Shown in pieces: positions 16,760-26,002 of a stretch of 49,766 bases of DNA. How positions within the stretch are numbered: the first letter of the stretch is position 1; each line of letters starts with the position of its first letter. The stretch comes from an uncultured Pelagibacteraceae bacterium (GTDB taxonomy: Bacteria; Pseudomonadota; Alphaproteobacteria; Pelagibacterales; Pelagibacteraceae). The position numbers and the translations under genes are program-made. The stretch is taken from contig CACNIF010000003.1 of assembly GCA_902620465.1 (NCBI GenBank), forward strand, positions 1-49,766. Direction: 5' to 3'. The notes below the pieces were generated by a model, which was not told the DNA's origin, ran no database searches, and was given only the letters and a program-made list of their open reading frames with translations.

Positions 16760-16760
16760 G

Positions 16761-16844
16761 CTATTTCTTCTTGTTCTTTTTTCGAGCTCTTCTCTTTTTA
16801 GAACCCATTTTTCTTCTGCCTCTATGTTTCTTTGGGTAACTCAT
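16761..16844 (-). CDS. Very basic 27-aa protein
   Basis: MSYPKKHRGRRKMGSKKRRA and then only Lys, Arg and Asn: 27 residues, more than half Lys or Arg. It has a clear ribosome site (AAAAGGA) at normal distance, rare in this DNA, which supports real translation. Composition resembles tiny ribosome-associated proteins, and KMGSKKRRARKK recalls the AURKAIP1/COX24 (mS38-like) basic proteins, but that likeness is weak. It is convergent with mnmA, one base apart. Confidence 0.6.
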   Translation of the reverse strand: MSYPKKHRGRRKMGSKKRRARKKNKKK

Positions 16845-16917
16845 TAAATCCTTTTCATTAATTTATTGAATTTTTCATATGGATATAGCATTGTCAACTT
16901 ATCATATCAAATTTTTT

Positions 16918-18093
16918 ATGGTTAAATCTTTTAAAACATTCTTAAAGCACACAGCAAAAGATTTTCATAATCAATCAGTGAATCCTCCAGTGGTTAGAGC
17001 TTCAACAATTATTTTTAAATCAATGCAACACATAAGAAAGACACAAGTTAAAGCCAAAAAAAAACCTACAGGTGGTCACTTTGATTATGGAAGACAAGGA
17101 ACATCAACAACTTATATATTGCAGAGAATATTGACTAAGCTTGAAGATAGTTATCACGTTTTCACAACACCTACAGGTTTTGGATCAGTTTTTTTGGCTA
17201 TATTTAGCGTTGTTAGACCTGGAGATGAAATGCTAGTTGCTGACCCTGTTTACAGTCCAACAAGAATTCTTACAGAAAACTATTTGAAAGAATTTAATGT
17301 GAGGACTGTTTTTTATAATCCTCATGACTTGAAAACTTTAGAAAACAATATAACGAAAAAAACAAAATTAATTTTTGTAGAAAATCCAGGAAGTAATACT
17401 TTTGATTTTCAAGATTTAGGTAAAATCATTTCAATCGCAAAAAAACATAAAATATTTACTGCGATTGATAACACTTGGGGAACTCCATATTATTTGAAAC
17501 CAATGAAATTAGGTTTTGATATGTCAATTGTTTCAGCAACCAAATACTATTCTGGTCACTCTGACGTGATGGGAGGTAGTTTAGCAGTAAACAAAAAAGT
17601 TTTTAATAAAGTAAAAGTAGCAGAAAAAATCACAGGTTTAAGACTTGGTCCAGATGATGCTTATTTAATTACAAGAGGTTTGAGAACTCTTGACGTGAGA
17701 TTAGATAGACATAGTGAGAATGCCAAAAAAATTGCAGCTTTTTTATCAAAAAATAAAAAAATTCAGTTACTCTATCCATTTAAGAAAAATTCAGAGAATT
17801 ATAGAATGTGGAAAAAATATTACTCAGGTGCATCTGGTTTAATGGGTCTAAAAATAAAATCAAGTAGTGCTAAGTCGGTAAAAAAATTTGTAAATTCGCT
17901 TAAATTATTTGGTTATGGATATAGCTGGGGTGGATTTGAAAGTTTGGTATTACATCAAGAATTTAGAGAAACAGGAAAAAGAAAATACATGAATTTGTTA
18001 AAAGATGAACATTTGGTCCGATTGCATATAGGACTAGAAGACCCTAAAGACTTAATTCAGGATATCAAACAAGCGTTAAGATATTTAAGATGA
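16918..18093 (+). CDS. metC: Cystathionine beta-lyase (Cys/Met metabolism PLP enzyme)
   Basis: About 391 aa from the ATG at 16918. An in-frame ATG 39 bases upstream would add a hydrophobic leader not expected in this cytosolic family. Motifs: VNPPVVRAST and YGRQGTSTT near the N-terminus, AIDNTWGTPYY, and the PLP lysine in SATKYYSGHSDVMGGS. Family members cleave cystathionine to homocysteine, pyruvate and ammonia. The order with the alphaproteobacterial MetC pattern is good. It overlaps the MFS gene by four bases (ATGA). Confidence 0.85.
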   Translation: MVKSFKTFLKHTAKDFHNQSVNPPVVRASTIIFKSMQHIRKTQVKAKKKPTGGHFDYGRQGTSTTYILQRILTKLEDSYHVFTTPTGFGSVFLAIFSVVRPGDEMLVADPVYSPTRILTENYLKEFNVRTVFYNPHDLKTLENNITKKTKLIFVENPGSNTFDFQDLGKIISIAKKHKIFTAIDNTWGTPYYLKPMKLGFDMSIVSATKYYSGHSDVMGGSLAVNKKVFNKVKVAEKITGLRLGPDDAYLITRGLRTLDVRLDRHSENAKKIAAFLSKNKKIQLLYPFKKNSENYRMWKKYYSGASGLMGLKIKSSSAKSVKKFVNSLKLFGYGYSWGGFESLVLHQEFRETGKRKYMNLLKDEHLVRLHIGLEDPKDLIQDIKQALRYLR

Positions 18094-19310
18094 TCTCTGA
18101 AAAATTTTTTCAATCTAAAACTGCAATTGTAACTTTGATAGCTGCATGTTTCGTTGTTTTAATTTCTTTAGGCGTAAGGCAAACTTTCGGACTATTTTTT
18201 ATGGATTTTAACGAAAGTTTAAAAATCAGTAATACCGCGTTTGGTTTTGCTATAGGAATGCAAATGCTTATGTGGGGTATCACAGGTCCTATTTTTGGGG
18301 CGATTGCAGATAAATATGGTGGACATATAGCTATAATTACAGCATTTATTTTTTATACATTAGGTATTTATTTTTTATACACGGGACCTAACACTGGAAT
18401 ATTTTTTCAAATTCATATGGGTTTATTAATTGGAATTGGACTTGGTGGTACAGCGATCAGTATTCCAATGTCAATTGTTGGAAAACATTTTCCATTATCA
18501 ACAAGAACAATTGCTATGAGTTTTGTAACTGCAATAGGTTCATTTGGTTATTTTCTTTCACCAATTTTTACAAATTATTCATTAAATGAGTTTGGATGGA
18601 ATTATACATTATATATATTCGGTTTATTTTTGTTATCAGGATTAGTTGCGGCATATTTTGTAAGATCTCCATCAGATTCAGAAAAAATTGAAAAAACCTC
18701 TGATCAATCATTTAAAGAAGCTCTTTCAGAAGCATTTAAAACCAAGAGTTATATATTACTTGTCTCAGGATTTTTTGTTTGTGGTTTTCATATAACTTTA
18801 GTAGGAACTCATGTTCCAAAGTATGTAGTTGATAGAGGATTAGAAGACTGGACAGCTGCAGCAATATTATCCTTAATCGGAGTTTTTAATATTTTTGGTT
18901 CATTATTAAGTGGTTATCTTTCAGCCAAGATGAGTAAAAAAATTATACTCAGTGCGATCTATTTTTTAAGGGGTATTTCGATTGCATTGTTTATATTCCT
19001 TCCCGCAAGTAATATTAATGCATTCTTATTTGGAGCAAGTTTTGGTTTCTTATGGCTCTCAACAGTTCCAGCTACAAGTGGAATAGTAGCCCATTTATTT
19101 GGTACTAGATATTTGGGACTTTTATACGGTATTGTTTTCTTAAGTCATCAAATTGGATCTTTTTTTGGGGCTTATTTGGGTGGATTATTTCATGATACAT
19201 ATGGGTCATATGATTACGCGTGGTATTTAGCAATTGCTTTATCCATATTCGCGGCAATAATCCACTTACCAATTAAGGAAGAACCAGTTTTAAGATTAAA
19301 AACAGAATAA
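18090..19310 (+). CDS. MFS transporter
   Basis: A 406-aa protein with about 12 membrane helices in two halves. The family loop between helices 2 and 3 appears as GAIADKYGGHIA, and RQTFGLFFMDF lies in helix 1, as in the monocarboxylate/oxalate-formate branch. A central charged loop DSEKIEKTSDQSFKEA separates the halves. The substrate is unknown. It is coupled to metC by ATGA and followed by pabB after one base, so one operon is likely. Confidence 0.85.
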   Translation: MISEKFFQSKTAIVTLIAACFVVLISLGVRQTFGLFFMDFNESLKISNTAFGFAIGMQMLMWGITGPIFGAIADKYGGHIAIITAFIFYTLGIYFLYTGPNTGIFFQIHMGLLIGIGLGGTAISIPMSIVGKHFPLSTRTIAMSFVTAIGSFGYFLSPIFTNYSLNEFGWNYTLYIFGLFLLSGLVAAYFVRSPSDSEKIEKTSDQSFKEALSEAFKTKSYILLVSGFFVCGFHITLVGTHVPKYVVDRGLEDWTAAAILSLIGVFNIFGSLLSGYLSAKMSKKIILSAIYFLRGISIALFIFLPASNINAFLFGASFGFLWLSTVPATSGIVAHLFGTRYLGLLYGIVFLSHQIGSFFGAYLGGLFHDTYGSYDYAWYLAIALSIFAAIIHLPIKEEPVLRLKTE

Positions 19311-19311
19311 A

Positions 19312-20463
19312 TTGAGCAAATCAAATCAATTAGCAAAACTAGACCAATCGGGGAAACCTTATATTATATATAAATCTCAAACTGGATTTGATCTTTACAC
19401 AAATTTTTCAAAAAAAATTGTTTTAAACAATAAAAATATTCAAAGTTTTTTGAAGAAAAAAAATAAAAAAAAAATGAAAAATACAGATCTTTATATTGGT
19501 TTTTTTGGCTACGAACTTTTGAATAATTTAATTGATATAAAATTACCTAGACAAAAAGATTTTAATTTTCCAAAAGGTATTTTTTATAAACCAGAAAAAA
19601 AAATCAAATTAAGTAACAACCTTAGTCATTTTAAAAGAGATTTTGAGTCTGGAAGTTTTAAAATAAATATAAATAAAAAAAGCTATACAAAAATATTTAA
19701 CAGATTTAAAAAAAAAATTAAAAGTGGAGAAACGTATCAAATTAAAATTTGCACCAAATACAAAACTAAATCTAAAATAGATCCATTAGATTTTTTTTCA
19801 AGGTTATCTAAGACAAATTTAGCTCCAGAAGCTTTTATGATTAAAGACAGGAACTATTCAATAGTTAGTTGTTCACCCGAGAATTTAATAACTAAAAAAG
19901 GCTCAGAAATATCTACAAAACCAATTGCTGGAACAGTAAAAAAAACAAAAAATCTTAATAAGTCAAAAGCATTAAATTATTTTAGAAAAAACCTCAAAGA
20001 AACTAAAGAGCATAACATGATTGTAGATATGGAACGAAATGATCTATCAAGAATTTGCAAGATTGGCACTGTAAGACTATCAAAGCAAAAAATTGTTGAG
20101 GAATATAAAGACTTATTTCATTACGTAAGTCTAATTAAAGGAAAATTAAGAAAAAATATCGATAACGTGGATATAATTAAAGCGATGATGCCAGGTGGTT
20201 CAGTTATTGGATGTCCTAAGATAAACACGCTTAATCTTTTAAATAATCAAGAAAAAGAAAATAGAAATATTTATACAGGTAGCTTTGGTTATATAAAATT
20301 TAATGGTGATATGAGATTTAATATTATTATTAGATCAATTTTAAATTTTAAAAATATGTCAGAGATATCTGTCGCTTCAGGTGTCGTTGTTGATAGTAAT
20401 GCCAACCATGAATTTAATGAAAATTTTTTAAAGGCCAAAGCATTAATTGATTTATTCAAATGA
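19312..20463 (+). CDS. pabB: Aminodeoxychorismate synthase component I (PabB-like)
   Basis: A 383-aa chorismate-binding enzyme starting with TTG one base after the MFS stop. Core motifs: SCSPENLI, KPIAGT at about 203-208, EHNMIVDMERNDL, and PGGSVIGCPK near 294-303, followed by YTGSFGYI. PGGS-x-x-G-x-PK favours PabB over TrpE, but PIAGT carries Ala where E. coli PabB has the Lys of PIKGT. The next two genes complete a PABA set, so I call PabB and not TrpE. It makes 4-amino-4-deoxychorismate for folate. Confidence 0.8.
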   Translation: MSKSNQLAKLDQSGKPYIIYKSQTGFDLYTNFSKKIVLNNKNIQSFLKKKNKKKMKNTDLYIGFFGYELLNNLIDIKLPRQKDFNFPKGIFYKPEKKIKLSNNLSHFKRDFESGSFKININKKSYTKIFNRFKKKIKSGETYQIKICTKYKTKSKIDPLDFFSRLSKTNLAPEAFMIKDRNYSIVSCSPENLITKKGSEISTKPIAGTVKKTKNLNKSKALNYFRKNLKETKEHNMIVDMERNDLSRICKIGTVRLSKQKIVEEYKDLFHYVSLIKGKLRKNIDNVDIIKAMMPGGSVIGCPKINTLNLLNNQEKENRNIYTGSFGYIKFNGDMRFNIIIRSILNFKNMSEISVASGVVVDSNANHEFNENFLKAKALIDLFK

Positions 20464-21017
20464 TATATGTGATAGATCATAACGACTCATTTACTTACAA
20501 TGTGGTTCATCAATTTGCTTTATTTGATAGAGTTGAATGTGATAACTATAATGAGATTAGTGAAAAAAAAATCCATCAAGCTTCAACAATAGTTTTTTCA
20601 CCGGGGCCAGGTAGCCCAAAAGATTATCCAATAACTTCTAAAATCTATAAAAGATTTAAGGGAAAGAAAAAGATGATTGGCATTTGTCTAGGGTTTCAAC
20701 ATATTCTTTTTTGTGAAGGTGGAAGGATTATTGAACAGAAAAAGATATATCATGGTTTTCAATCTAATATCAAAGTAGTTAATAATAAATCTTTATTTCA
20801 AAAAGGAAAAATATTTAAAGTTGGAAGGTATCATTCTTTAAAGTTACAAGAACCTTTTAAATCTAATAATTTTGAGATAACTATGAGATGTTTAAATTCA
20901 AAAGTCGCGATGGCATTTGAAAATCAAAAGGAGAAAATATATGGATTTCAATTTCATCCAGAATCTTTTTTAACTATCAATGGCAAAATACTTATTAAAA
21001 AAATCTTATCAGCTTAA
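20460..21017 (+). CDS. pabA: Glutamine amidotransferase (PabA-like, component II)
   Basis: A 185-aa class I glutamine amidotransferase. Oxyanion region FSPGPGSP, nucleophile Cys in GICLGFQHI (the usual GxCxGxQ), and the His-Glu pair in FQFHPES. It supplies ammonia from glutamine to the upstream PabB. It overlaps pabB by four bases (ATGA) and the next gene by 38 bases. TrpG specificity is possible by sequence, context favours PabA. Confidence 0.85.
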   Translation: MIYVIDHNDSFTYNVVHQFALFDRVECDNYNEISEKKIHQASTIVFSPGPGSPKDYPITSKIYKRFKGKKKMIGICLGFQHILFCEGGRIIEQKKIYHGFQSNIKVVNNKSLFQKGKIFKVGRYHSLKLQEPFKSNNFEITMRCLNSKVAMAFENQKEKIYGFQFHPESFLTINGKILIKKILSA

Positions 21018-21753
21018 AAATTTAGAGGAAATAGAATTTCGTGACCTTTGGGGAGATCATGGAATTTTCACGACGATGTGGATTTTTGGTAAGCCAGGAA
21101 AAATTTTATTTTTTAAAAATCATCTAAATAATTTAATTAAATCCTTAGAAGAATATAAGATCACTAAGAAATCTTTACGAGCTGATATTTTAGCTATTAT
21201 TAAAAAAAATTTATCTAAAAAGAAAAGATATAATCATCTATTAAGAATTGCCCTAAATAAAAAAATAATTTCAATATCTTTAAGAAAAAGAATTAAACCA
21301 AAATTAAATTTTAATTTGAAATTAGTAAAATTAAAACGAGAAAAACCTGAATATAAAAACCTTAAATACAAAAAGATTTTATCATATTTATCTAAAATGG
21401 ATAATTCCCAATCAGATATTGGATTGGTATCTAATAAAAGATTATTGGAAACTGGAACCTCAAATTTATTATTTGTGAAAGATCAAAAATTTTTTACCCC
21501 TATGAAAGGATATTATGAGGGTAATACTTATAAGTTTTTTAAAACCAAAATAAAAAAGATAATTAAAAAAGATATTTTCCTCAAAGAGATAAATAGTTAT
21601 GATGAAATCTTATTGTTGGGTTCTGGTAAAGGTGTTACATCGGTTAAAACAATAAATGAGATTAAATGGAAAAGAAAAAATTTAGATAAATTTAGGTTTC
21701 TTTCAAAACATTATAATACAGCTATAAATAAATGTAATTCATATAGATTTTAA
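20980..21753 (+). CDS. pabC: Aminotransferase class IV, probable aminodeoxychorismate lyase (PabC)
   Basis: A 257-aa fold-type IV PLP protein: GDHGIFTTMW near the N-terminus, LLETGTSNLLFV (the E-x-x-x-x-N/S-N segment near residues 163-174), FFTPMKGYYEGNT and GSGKGVTSVKTI. The PLP lysine is probably in the LSKMDNSQ segment. It would release pyruvate from aminodeoxychorismate to give p-aminobenzoate. The start at 20980 gives a long 38-base overlap with pabA, but no better start codon lies between it and the conserved region. Very Lys-rich. Confidence 0.75.
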   Translation: MAKYLLKKSYQLKNLEEIEFRDLWGDHGIFTTMWIFGKPGKILFFKNHLNNLIKSLEEYKITKKSLRADILAIIKKNLSKKKRYNHLLRIALNKKIISISLRKRIKPKLNFNLKLVKLKREKPEYKNLKYKKILSYLSKMDNSQSDIGLVSNKRLLETGTSNLLFVKDQKFFTPMKGYYEGNTYKFFKTKIKKIIKKDIFLKEINSYDEILLLGSGKGVTSVKTINEIKWKRKNLDKFRFLSKHYNTAINKCNSYRF

Positions 21754-21757
21754 GAGA

Positions 21758-22156
21758 ATGAAAGATCCAAACGAACCTTGTTTATTTTGTAATGTTAAAA
21801 AAACAGGATACACTCATGATAATAATCTTGCATATGCTAGCTATGATTCTTACCCAGTTACAGAACATCATTGTCTTATTATTCCTAAAAGACATACGAT
21901 AGACTTTTTTGATCTATCTAACGAAGAATTGCTAGCCTGTAATGATCTTATTAAAATAATTAAAAATGAAATAATTAAAAAAGATAAGTCAGTTAAAGGA
22001 TTTAATTTAGGGACAAATATTGGAAAAGTATCCGGACAATCAATTTTCCATTGTCATTTTCACTTAATTCCTCGTAGAGAAGGAGATGTTGATAATCCTC
22101 AGGGTGGAGTAAGATCAGTTATTCCAAATAAACAACATTATAAAAGAAATAATTAA
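21758..22156 (+). CDS. HIT family nucleotide-binding hydrolase
   Basis: A 132-aa histidine-triad protein. The N-terminal CLFCNVKK resembles the Cys pair of zinc-type HIT proteins, YPVTEHHCLIIPKRH lies in the middle, and the triad HCHFHLIPR lies near residues 92-100. Family members hydrolyse dinucleoside polyphosphates or AMP-linked compounds. It follows pabC after four bases and ends before the apr block. Confidence 0.88.
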   Translation: MKDPNEPCLFCNVKKTGYTHDNNLAYASYDSYPVTEHHCLIIPKRHTIDFFDLSNEELLACNDLIKIIKNEIIKKDKSVKGFNLGTNIGKVSGQSIFHCHFHLIPRREGDVDNPQGGVRSVIPNKQHYKRNN

Positions 22157-22253
22157 TCTTGTATAAAAAGACAAATTGACCTTAGTTTGAGGTTGAACTA
22201 TTGATTCACAATATATAAAATTTAAATAATTCAAAAATTTAACAAAGGCGGAA

Positions 22254-23048
22254 ATGTTAAGTAATAATCCTTTTTCAATTTTATCAGAGTCAATTTCACC
22301 GTTGGCAATGCAATCTTTTATTGTGGCTATGATTTTATTGATTGTAATCGGTACAGTCATTCAAATGATACATCATAAAAATCTGACCTATTTTTTTAAT
22401 AATGCAAAAAAAGCAAAACTTTCAGCAACTAAAAAACTAGGTGTAGGAGAAAGAGTCTCTGTTATTGCCAAAACAACAGTAGTGGATATTGGCACAACTT
22501 CAGAACTTGGTTTTGGAAAGAGGAGACTTGCTCATGTTCTAGGAATGTATGGTACAATTTTATTTTGGGTATCTTCGGCTATTTTAGTTTTTTGTTACAC
22601 AGGTGCTGATAAACCTAGTTCTCAAACTTGGTCAATGCTTTGGCATGTCGGAGCAATACTCACATGCTTAGGAGGATATTGGTTTTGGTTTTTTTTAAGA
22701 GTTGACGTTTCTGCTGAAGCTCATCCTTGGTATAGAATTATTAAAGCTGATTTGTTTGTCTTAGCTTTACTTGCGTGTTCAACTTTTGGGTTGGCTTGGT
22801 CTTTCACTCAATTCAATGGACAAATTGGTCTGTCTTATTTATTTTTAGTTCTATTTATTGCAGCTAATTTAATTCTATTTGGTGGTGTGTATTGGTCAAA
22901 ATTTGCACACATGTTTTATAAACCTGGAGCTGCTATTCAAAAAAATTTAGCTGAAGCTGATGGATCAAGAGATAATTTACCTCCACCAGCTGATGCGCCT
23001 GAACAATTTGGCTTGGGTATAAAAAGAGAAGAGCCAAAACACTATTAA
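22254..23048 (+). CDS. aprM: APS reductase membrane anchor AprM
   Basis: A 264-aa protein with about six membrane helices. It lies 29 bases ahead of aprB and follows a good ribosome site (AAAGGCGGA). AprM links the cytoplasmic AprBA enzyme to the quinone pool in some sulphur oxidisers and SAR11, in place of QmoABC. Helix-borne His residues (VLGMYG, LWHVGAIL) could hold haem, but this is not certain. The name rests mainly on position and topology. Confidence 0.85.
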   Translation: MLSNNPFSILSESISPLAMQSFIVAMILLIVIGTVIQMIHHKNLTYFFNNAKKAKLSATKKLGVGERVSVIAKTTVVDIGTTSELGFGKRRLAHVLGMYGTILFWVSSAILVFCYTGADKPSSQTWSMLWHVGAILTCLGGYWFWFFLRVDVSAEAHPWYRIIKADLFVLALLACSTFGLAWSFTQFNGQIGLSYLFLVLFIAANLILFGGVYWSKFAHMFYKPGAAIQKNLAEADGSRDNLPPPADAPEQFGLGIKREEPKHY

Positions 23049-23077
23049 TATGTTACATAGAAAGGATAATTAAAATT

Positions 23078-23548
23078 ATGTCAACTTTTGTATACATGAC
23101 TAGATGTGATGGCTGTGGTCATTGCGTAGATATTTGCCCTTCAGATATCATGCACATTGATGAAAATATTAGACGTGCAAAAAATATTGAACCAAACTTT
23201 TGTTGGGAGTGTTATTCGTGTGTTAAAGCATGTCCTAATCATGCTATTGATGTAAGAGGGTATGCTGATTTTGCCCCAATGGGTCACAGTGTTAGAGTTA
23301 GACGAGAAGAAGAAAAAGGAACTATCTCTTGGAAAATAAAATTTAGAAACGGAACAGAGAAAAACTTCGTTTCACCTATAACAACTAAACCTTGGGGAAA
23401 ATTTATTCCTAAGCTTGCAGAAGGGGACACACCCAATCAAGGAGAAATTAATTCACAGAGATTATATAGTGAGCCAGAGGGTTTAAATACTAATCAAGAA
23501 TTACCATCGGTCCCAAAAGAGTCTTTTAAAAAAGGAGTTTATTATTAA
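23078..23548 (+). CDS. aprB: Adenylylsulfate reductase beta subunit
   Basis: A 156-aa iron-sulphur protein. Two 4Fe-4S clusters: CDGCGHCVDICPSD at about residues 10-23 and CWECYSCVKACPNH at about 48-61, then the Apr-specific C-terminal tail that wraps the alpha subunit. It passes electrons between AprA and the membrane. The stop and the aprA start overlap as TAATG. Length matches known AprB. Confidence 0.95.
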   Translation: MSTFVYMTRCDGCGHCVDICPSDIMHIDENIRRAKNIEPNFCWECYSCVKACPNHAIDVRGYADFAPMGHSVRVRREEEKGTISWKIKFRNGTEKNFVSPITTKPWGKFIPKLAEGDTPNQGEINSQRLYSEPEGLNTNQELPSVPKESFKKGVYY

Positions 23549-25407
23549 TGGCCAAACATAAGACCCATTATGAAGAGTGTGATGTATTGGTTGTTGGTGG
23601 TGGAATGGCTGGAACGGGAGCAACTTTCGAAGCTCGTCATTGGGGTAGAGATTTAAAGATTGTTTGTGTTGAGAAAGCTAACATCGATAGAAGTGGAGCT
23701 GTAGCTCAAGGATTATATGCCATCAACTGTTACATGGGTATGCAGTGGGATGAAAATCAGCCTGAAGACCATGTAAGATATGCCCGAAATGATTTAATGG
23801 GAATGGTAAGAGAAGATTTAGGGTATGACATGGCTCGACACGTAGATTCTACTGTTCACATGTTTGATGAATGGGGTCTTCCAATGATGAAAAATGAAAA
23901 AACAGGAAGATATTTAAGAGAAGGAAAGTGGCAGATCATGATTCATGGTGAGAGTTATAAACCAATTGTAGCTGAAGCAGCGAAAAAATCTGCCGATAAA
24001 ATTTACAATAGAATAATGGTTACACATTTATTAATGGATGAAGCACAAGAGAACAGAATTGGTGGAGCAGTTGGCTTTAATATGAGAACTGGAGACTTCC
24101 ATGTGTTTAGAGCAAAAGCTGTTATCGTCTCCGCAGGTGGAGCATCACATATATTTAAACCAAGAGCTGTTGGTGAGGGCATGGGTAGAACTTGGTACGC
24201 ACCATGGAGTAATGGATCAGCATATGCTTTACCCATAGCAGCTGGTGCAAAGATGACACAAATGGAAAACAGAATTGTTCTATGTAGATTTAAAGATGGT
24301 TATGGACCTGTTGGTGCATACTTTTTACATTTAAAAACATATACACAAAACGCTAATGGTGAAAACTATGAAAAGAAATGGTATGAGCAAACAAAAGAGT
24401 TAGTAGGTGAATATATTGATCATCATCCAACACCAACATGTTTAAGAAATCATGCTTTTATTCAAGAAGTAGCCGCGGGAGGTGGACCAATCCACATGGT
24501 GACTAAAGAGGCTTTCCAAGATCCTCATTTAGAGACAGTAGGTTGGGAAAATTTTTTAGGTATGACAGTTGGTCAAGCTGTTGTTTGGGCTTCCCAAAAT
24601 ATTGATCCAAAATATACCAATCCTGAATTAACAACCTCCGAACCTTATGTGATGGGATCACATGCGACATGTTCTGGAGCTTGGGTGAGTGGACCAGAAG
24701 ATTTATCTCCACCTGAATATTTTTGGGGTTACAATCGAATGTTAACTATTGATGGCCTATTTGGCGCTGGTGACACTGTGGGTGGAAGCGCTCATAAATT
24801 TTCATCAGGTTCATTTACTGAAGGAAGACTAGCAGCTAAAGCAGCAGTAAAATACATACAGGACAAAAAAGCAGACGGAATTAAAGTTTCGGACAAACAA
24901 TGTGATGACTTCAAAAAAGCTGTTTATAAACCTCTAGACACTTATACTGTCGCTCAAAATGAAATAACTGGGGGAACAGTTTCACCGAGCTATATTTCAC
25001 CTATTCAAGGTCTACAAAGACTTCAAAAAATTATGGATGAATATGTGGGAGGAATTACCTCTAACTATATGACAAATGGAAACTTATTAAAAAAAGCTCT
25101 ACAATTGTTAGACTGGCTTCAAGAGGATTTAGAAAAAGTAGGAGCTGAAGATTATCATCAATTAATGAGAGCTTGGGAATTAAAACATAGGGCGTTGACT
25201 TCTCAGTGTGTGACTGAACATACATTATTTAGAGAAGAAACTCGTTGGCCAGGATATTATTATAGAGGTGATCATATGAAGTTAGATGATGAAAACTGGC
25301 ATTGTTTGACGGTATCTAGAAGGGATCCTAAAACTGGTAAATTTAGTCTTGAGAAGGTCCCCGTGTATCATATTGTTGATGAAAAAGAGAAGAAAAAAGC
25401 TTCTTAA
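23548..25407 (+). CDS. aprA: Adenylylsulfate reductase alpha subunit
   Basis: A 619-aa FAD enzyme of the fumarate reductase superfamily. The dinucleotide motif VVGGGMAGTGA is near residue 16. Apr-specific stretches include NRIVLCRFKDGYGPVGAYFL and SHATCSGAWVSGPED. The C-terminal part has RWPGYYYRGDHMKLDD. In the oxidative direction it joins sulfite and AMP to form APS. The neighbourhood of sulfite-releasing enzymes and exporters argues for sulfite oxidation over sulfate reduction. SAR11 apr genes are considered laterally acquired. Confidence 0.96.
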   Translation: MAKHKTHYEECDVLVVGGGMAGTGATFEARHWGRDLKIVCVEKANIDRSGAVAQGLYAINCYMGMQWDENQPEDHVRYARNDLMGMVREDLGYDMARHVDSTVHMFDEWGLPMMKNEKTGRYLREGKWQIMIHGESYKPIVAEAAKKSADKIYNRIMVTHLLMDEAQENRIGGAVGFNMRTGDFHVFRAKAVIVSAGGASHIFKPRAVGEGMGRTWYAPWSNGSAYALPIAAGAKMTQMENRIVLCRFKDGYGPVGAYFLHLKTYTQNANGENYEKKWYEQTKELVGEYIDHHPTPTCLRNHAFIQEVAAGGGPIHMVTKEAFQDPHLETVGWENFLGMTVGQAVVWASQNIDPKYTNPELTTSEPYVMGSHATCSGAWVSGPEDLSPPEYFWGYNRMLTIDGLFGAGDTVGGSAHKFSSGSFTEGRLAAKAAVKYIQDKKADGIKVSDKQCDDFKKAVYKPLDTYTVAQNEITGGTVSPSYISPIQGLQRLQKIMDEYVGGITSNYMTNGNLLKKALQLLDWLQEDLEKVGAEDYHQLMRAWELKHRALTSQCVTEHTLFREETRWPGYYYRGDHMKLDDENWHCLTVSRRDPKTGKFSLEKVPVYHIVDEKEKKKAS

Positions 25408-25431
25408 TCTAATATAATTAAAGAGTAATCA

Positions 25432-25782
25432 ATGGATCTATTATCTAAATCAGATGAGGAGATATTCGAAATTGGTAAACCCTTCTGGGAAAACTTAGTT
25501 AGATCCTCCAATTTGAAAGATTATGGCGGTTTTACCAGAGATTTTTCCACTCAAATGCTTTTCGGAGCTAATGAGGTCGAATTAGGTAAACAATGGGCTA
25601 ATAACAAACTAATTGTAAACTTAAATGAAACATATGAGCCATTTGGCACTCTAAGAAGAGGTGATCATATAACAGTATTAATAAAGCAGACAAACAAAGA
25701 AATCCAAGGTGAATTCTTAGGCAGACTTGTGCTTGGAGTAGAGGATGGCGAGGTTAAAGTTTTTGGTGCAACTATCTACTAA
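25432..25782 (+). CDS. Unrecognised 116-aa protein of the apr cluster
   Basis: A soluble, acidic 116-aa protein 24 bases behind aprA, so very likely the same transcript. The N-terminal half is helical (EEIFEIGKPFWENLVRSSN). The C-terminal half looks like beta strands (LRRGDHITVLIKQTNKEIQG, GRLVLGVEDGEVKVFG). No cysteine or metal motif is present. I know no family for it. A role as accessory to Apr or in APS/AMP handling is inferred only from position. Confidence 0.75.
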   Translation: MDLLSKSDEEIFEIGKPFWENLVRSSNLKDYGGFTRDFSTQMLFGANEVELGKQWANNKLIVNLNETYEPFGTLRRGDHITVLIKQTNKEIQGEFLGRLVLGVEDGEVKVFGATIY

Positions 25783-25845
25783 AAAAAGAATTAATTTTTC
25801 AATAATAGTTTGACAATTTATCTACCGGGTGTATGAGAAATATAG

Positions 25846-25980
25846 ATGCACCTTCCAAATATAAAAATACCTCAAATACTTTCTGAAAAAAAAACAACAT
25901 TAATTAAAACTGGAATTTTTTCAGCGATTGTAGCTTGTTGGGGTGTGATCTTATTTGGAACTTTTATAACTTTTAATTAA
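25846..25980 (+). CDS. Small single-helix membrane protein (44 aa)
   Basis: A 44-codon frame: a soluble stretch MHLPNIKIPQILSEKK, then one membrane helix about residues 24-43 (FSAIVACWGVILFGTF). It lies between the apr block and the TSUP carrier, same strand, 22 bases before the carrier. No family is recognised. It may be a micro-subunit of either neighbour. Confidence 0.45.
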   Translation: MHLPNIKIPQILSEKKTTLIKTGIFSAIVACWGVILFGTFITFN

Positions 25981-26002
25981 GTTATATTTAAAGTTTTTTT
26001 AG

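Noticed and set aside
19312..20463. Anthranilate synthase TrpE as the primary call
   Set aside because: PIAGT favours it, but the PGGS-type motif and the adjacent pabA and pabC fit p-aminobenzoate synthesis better; kept as an alternative.
24003..24712. Two open frames antisense to aprA
   Set aside because: Shadows of a certain coding gene with no independent support.
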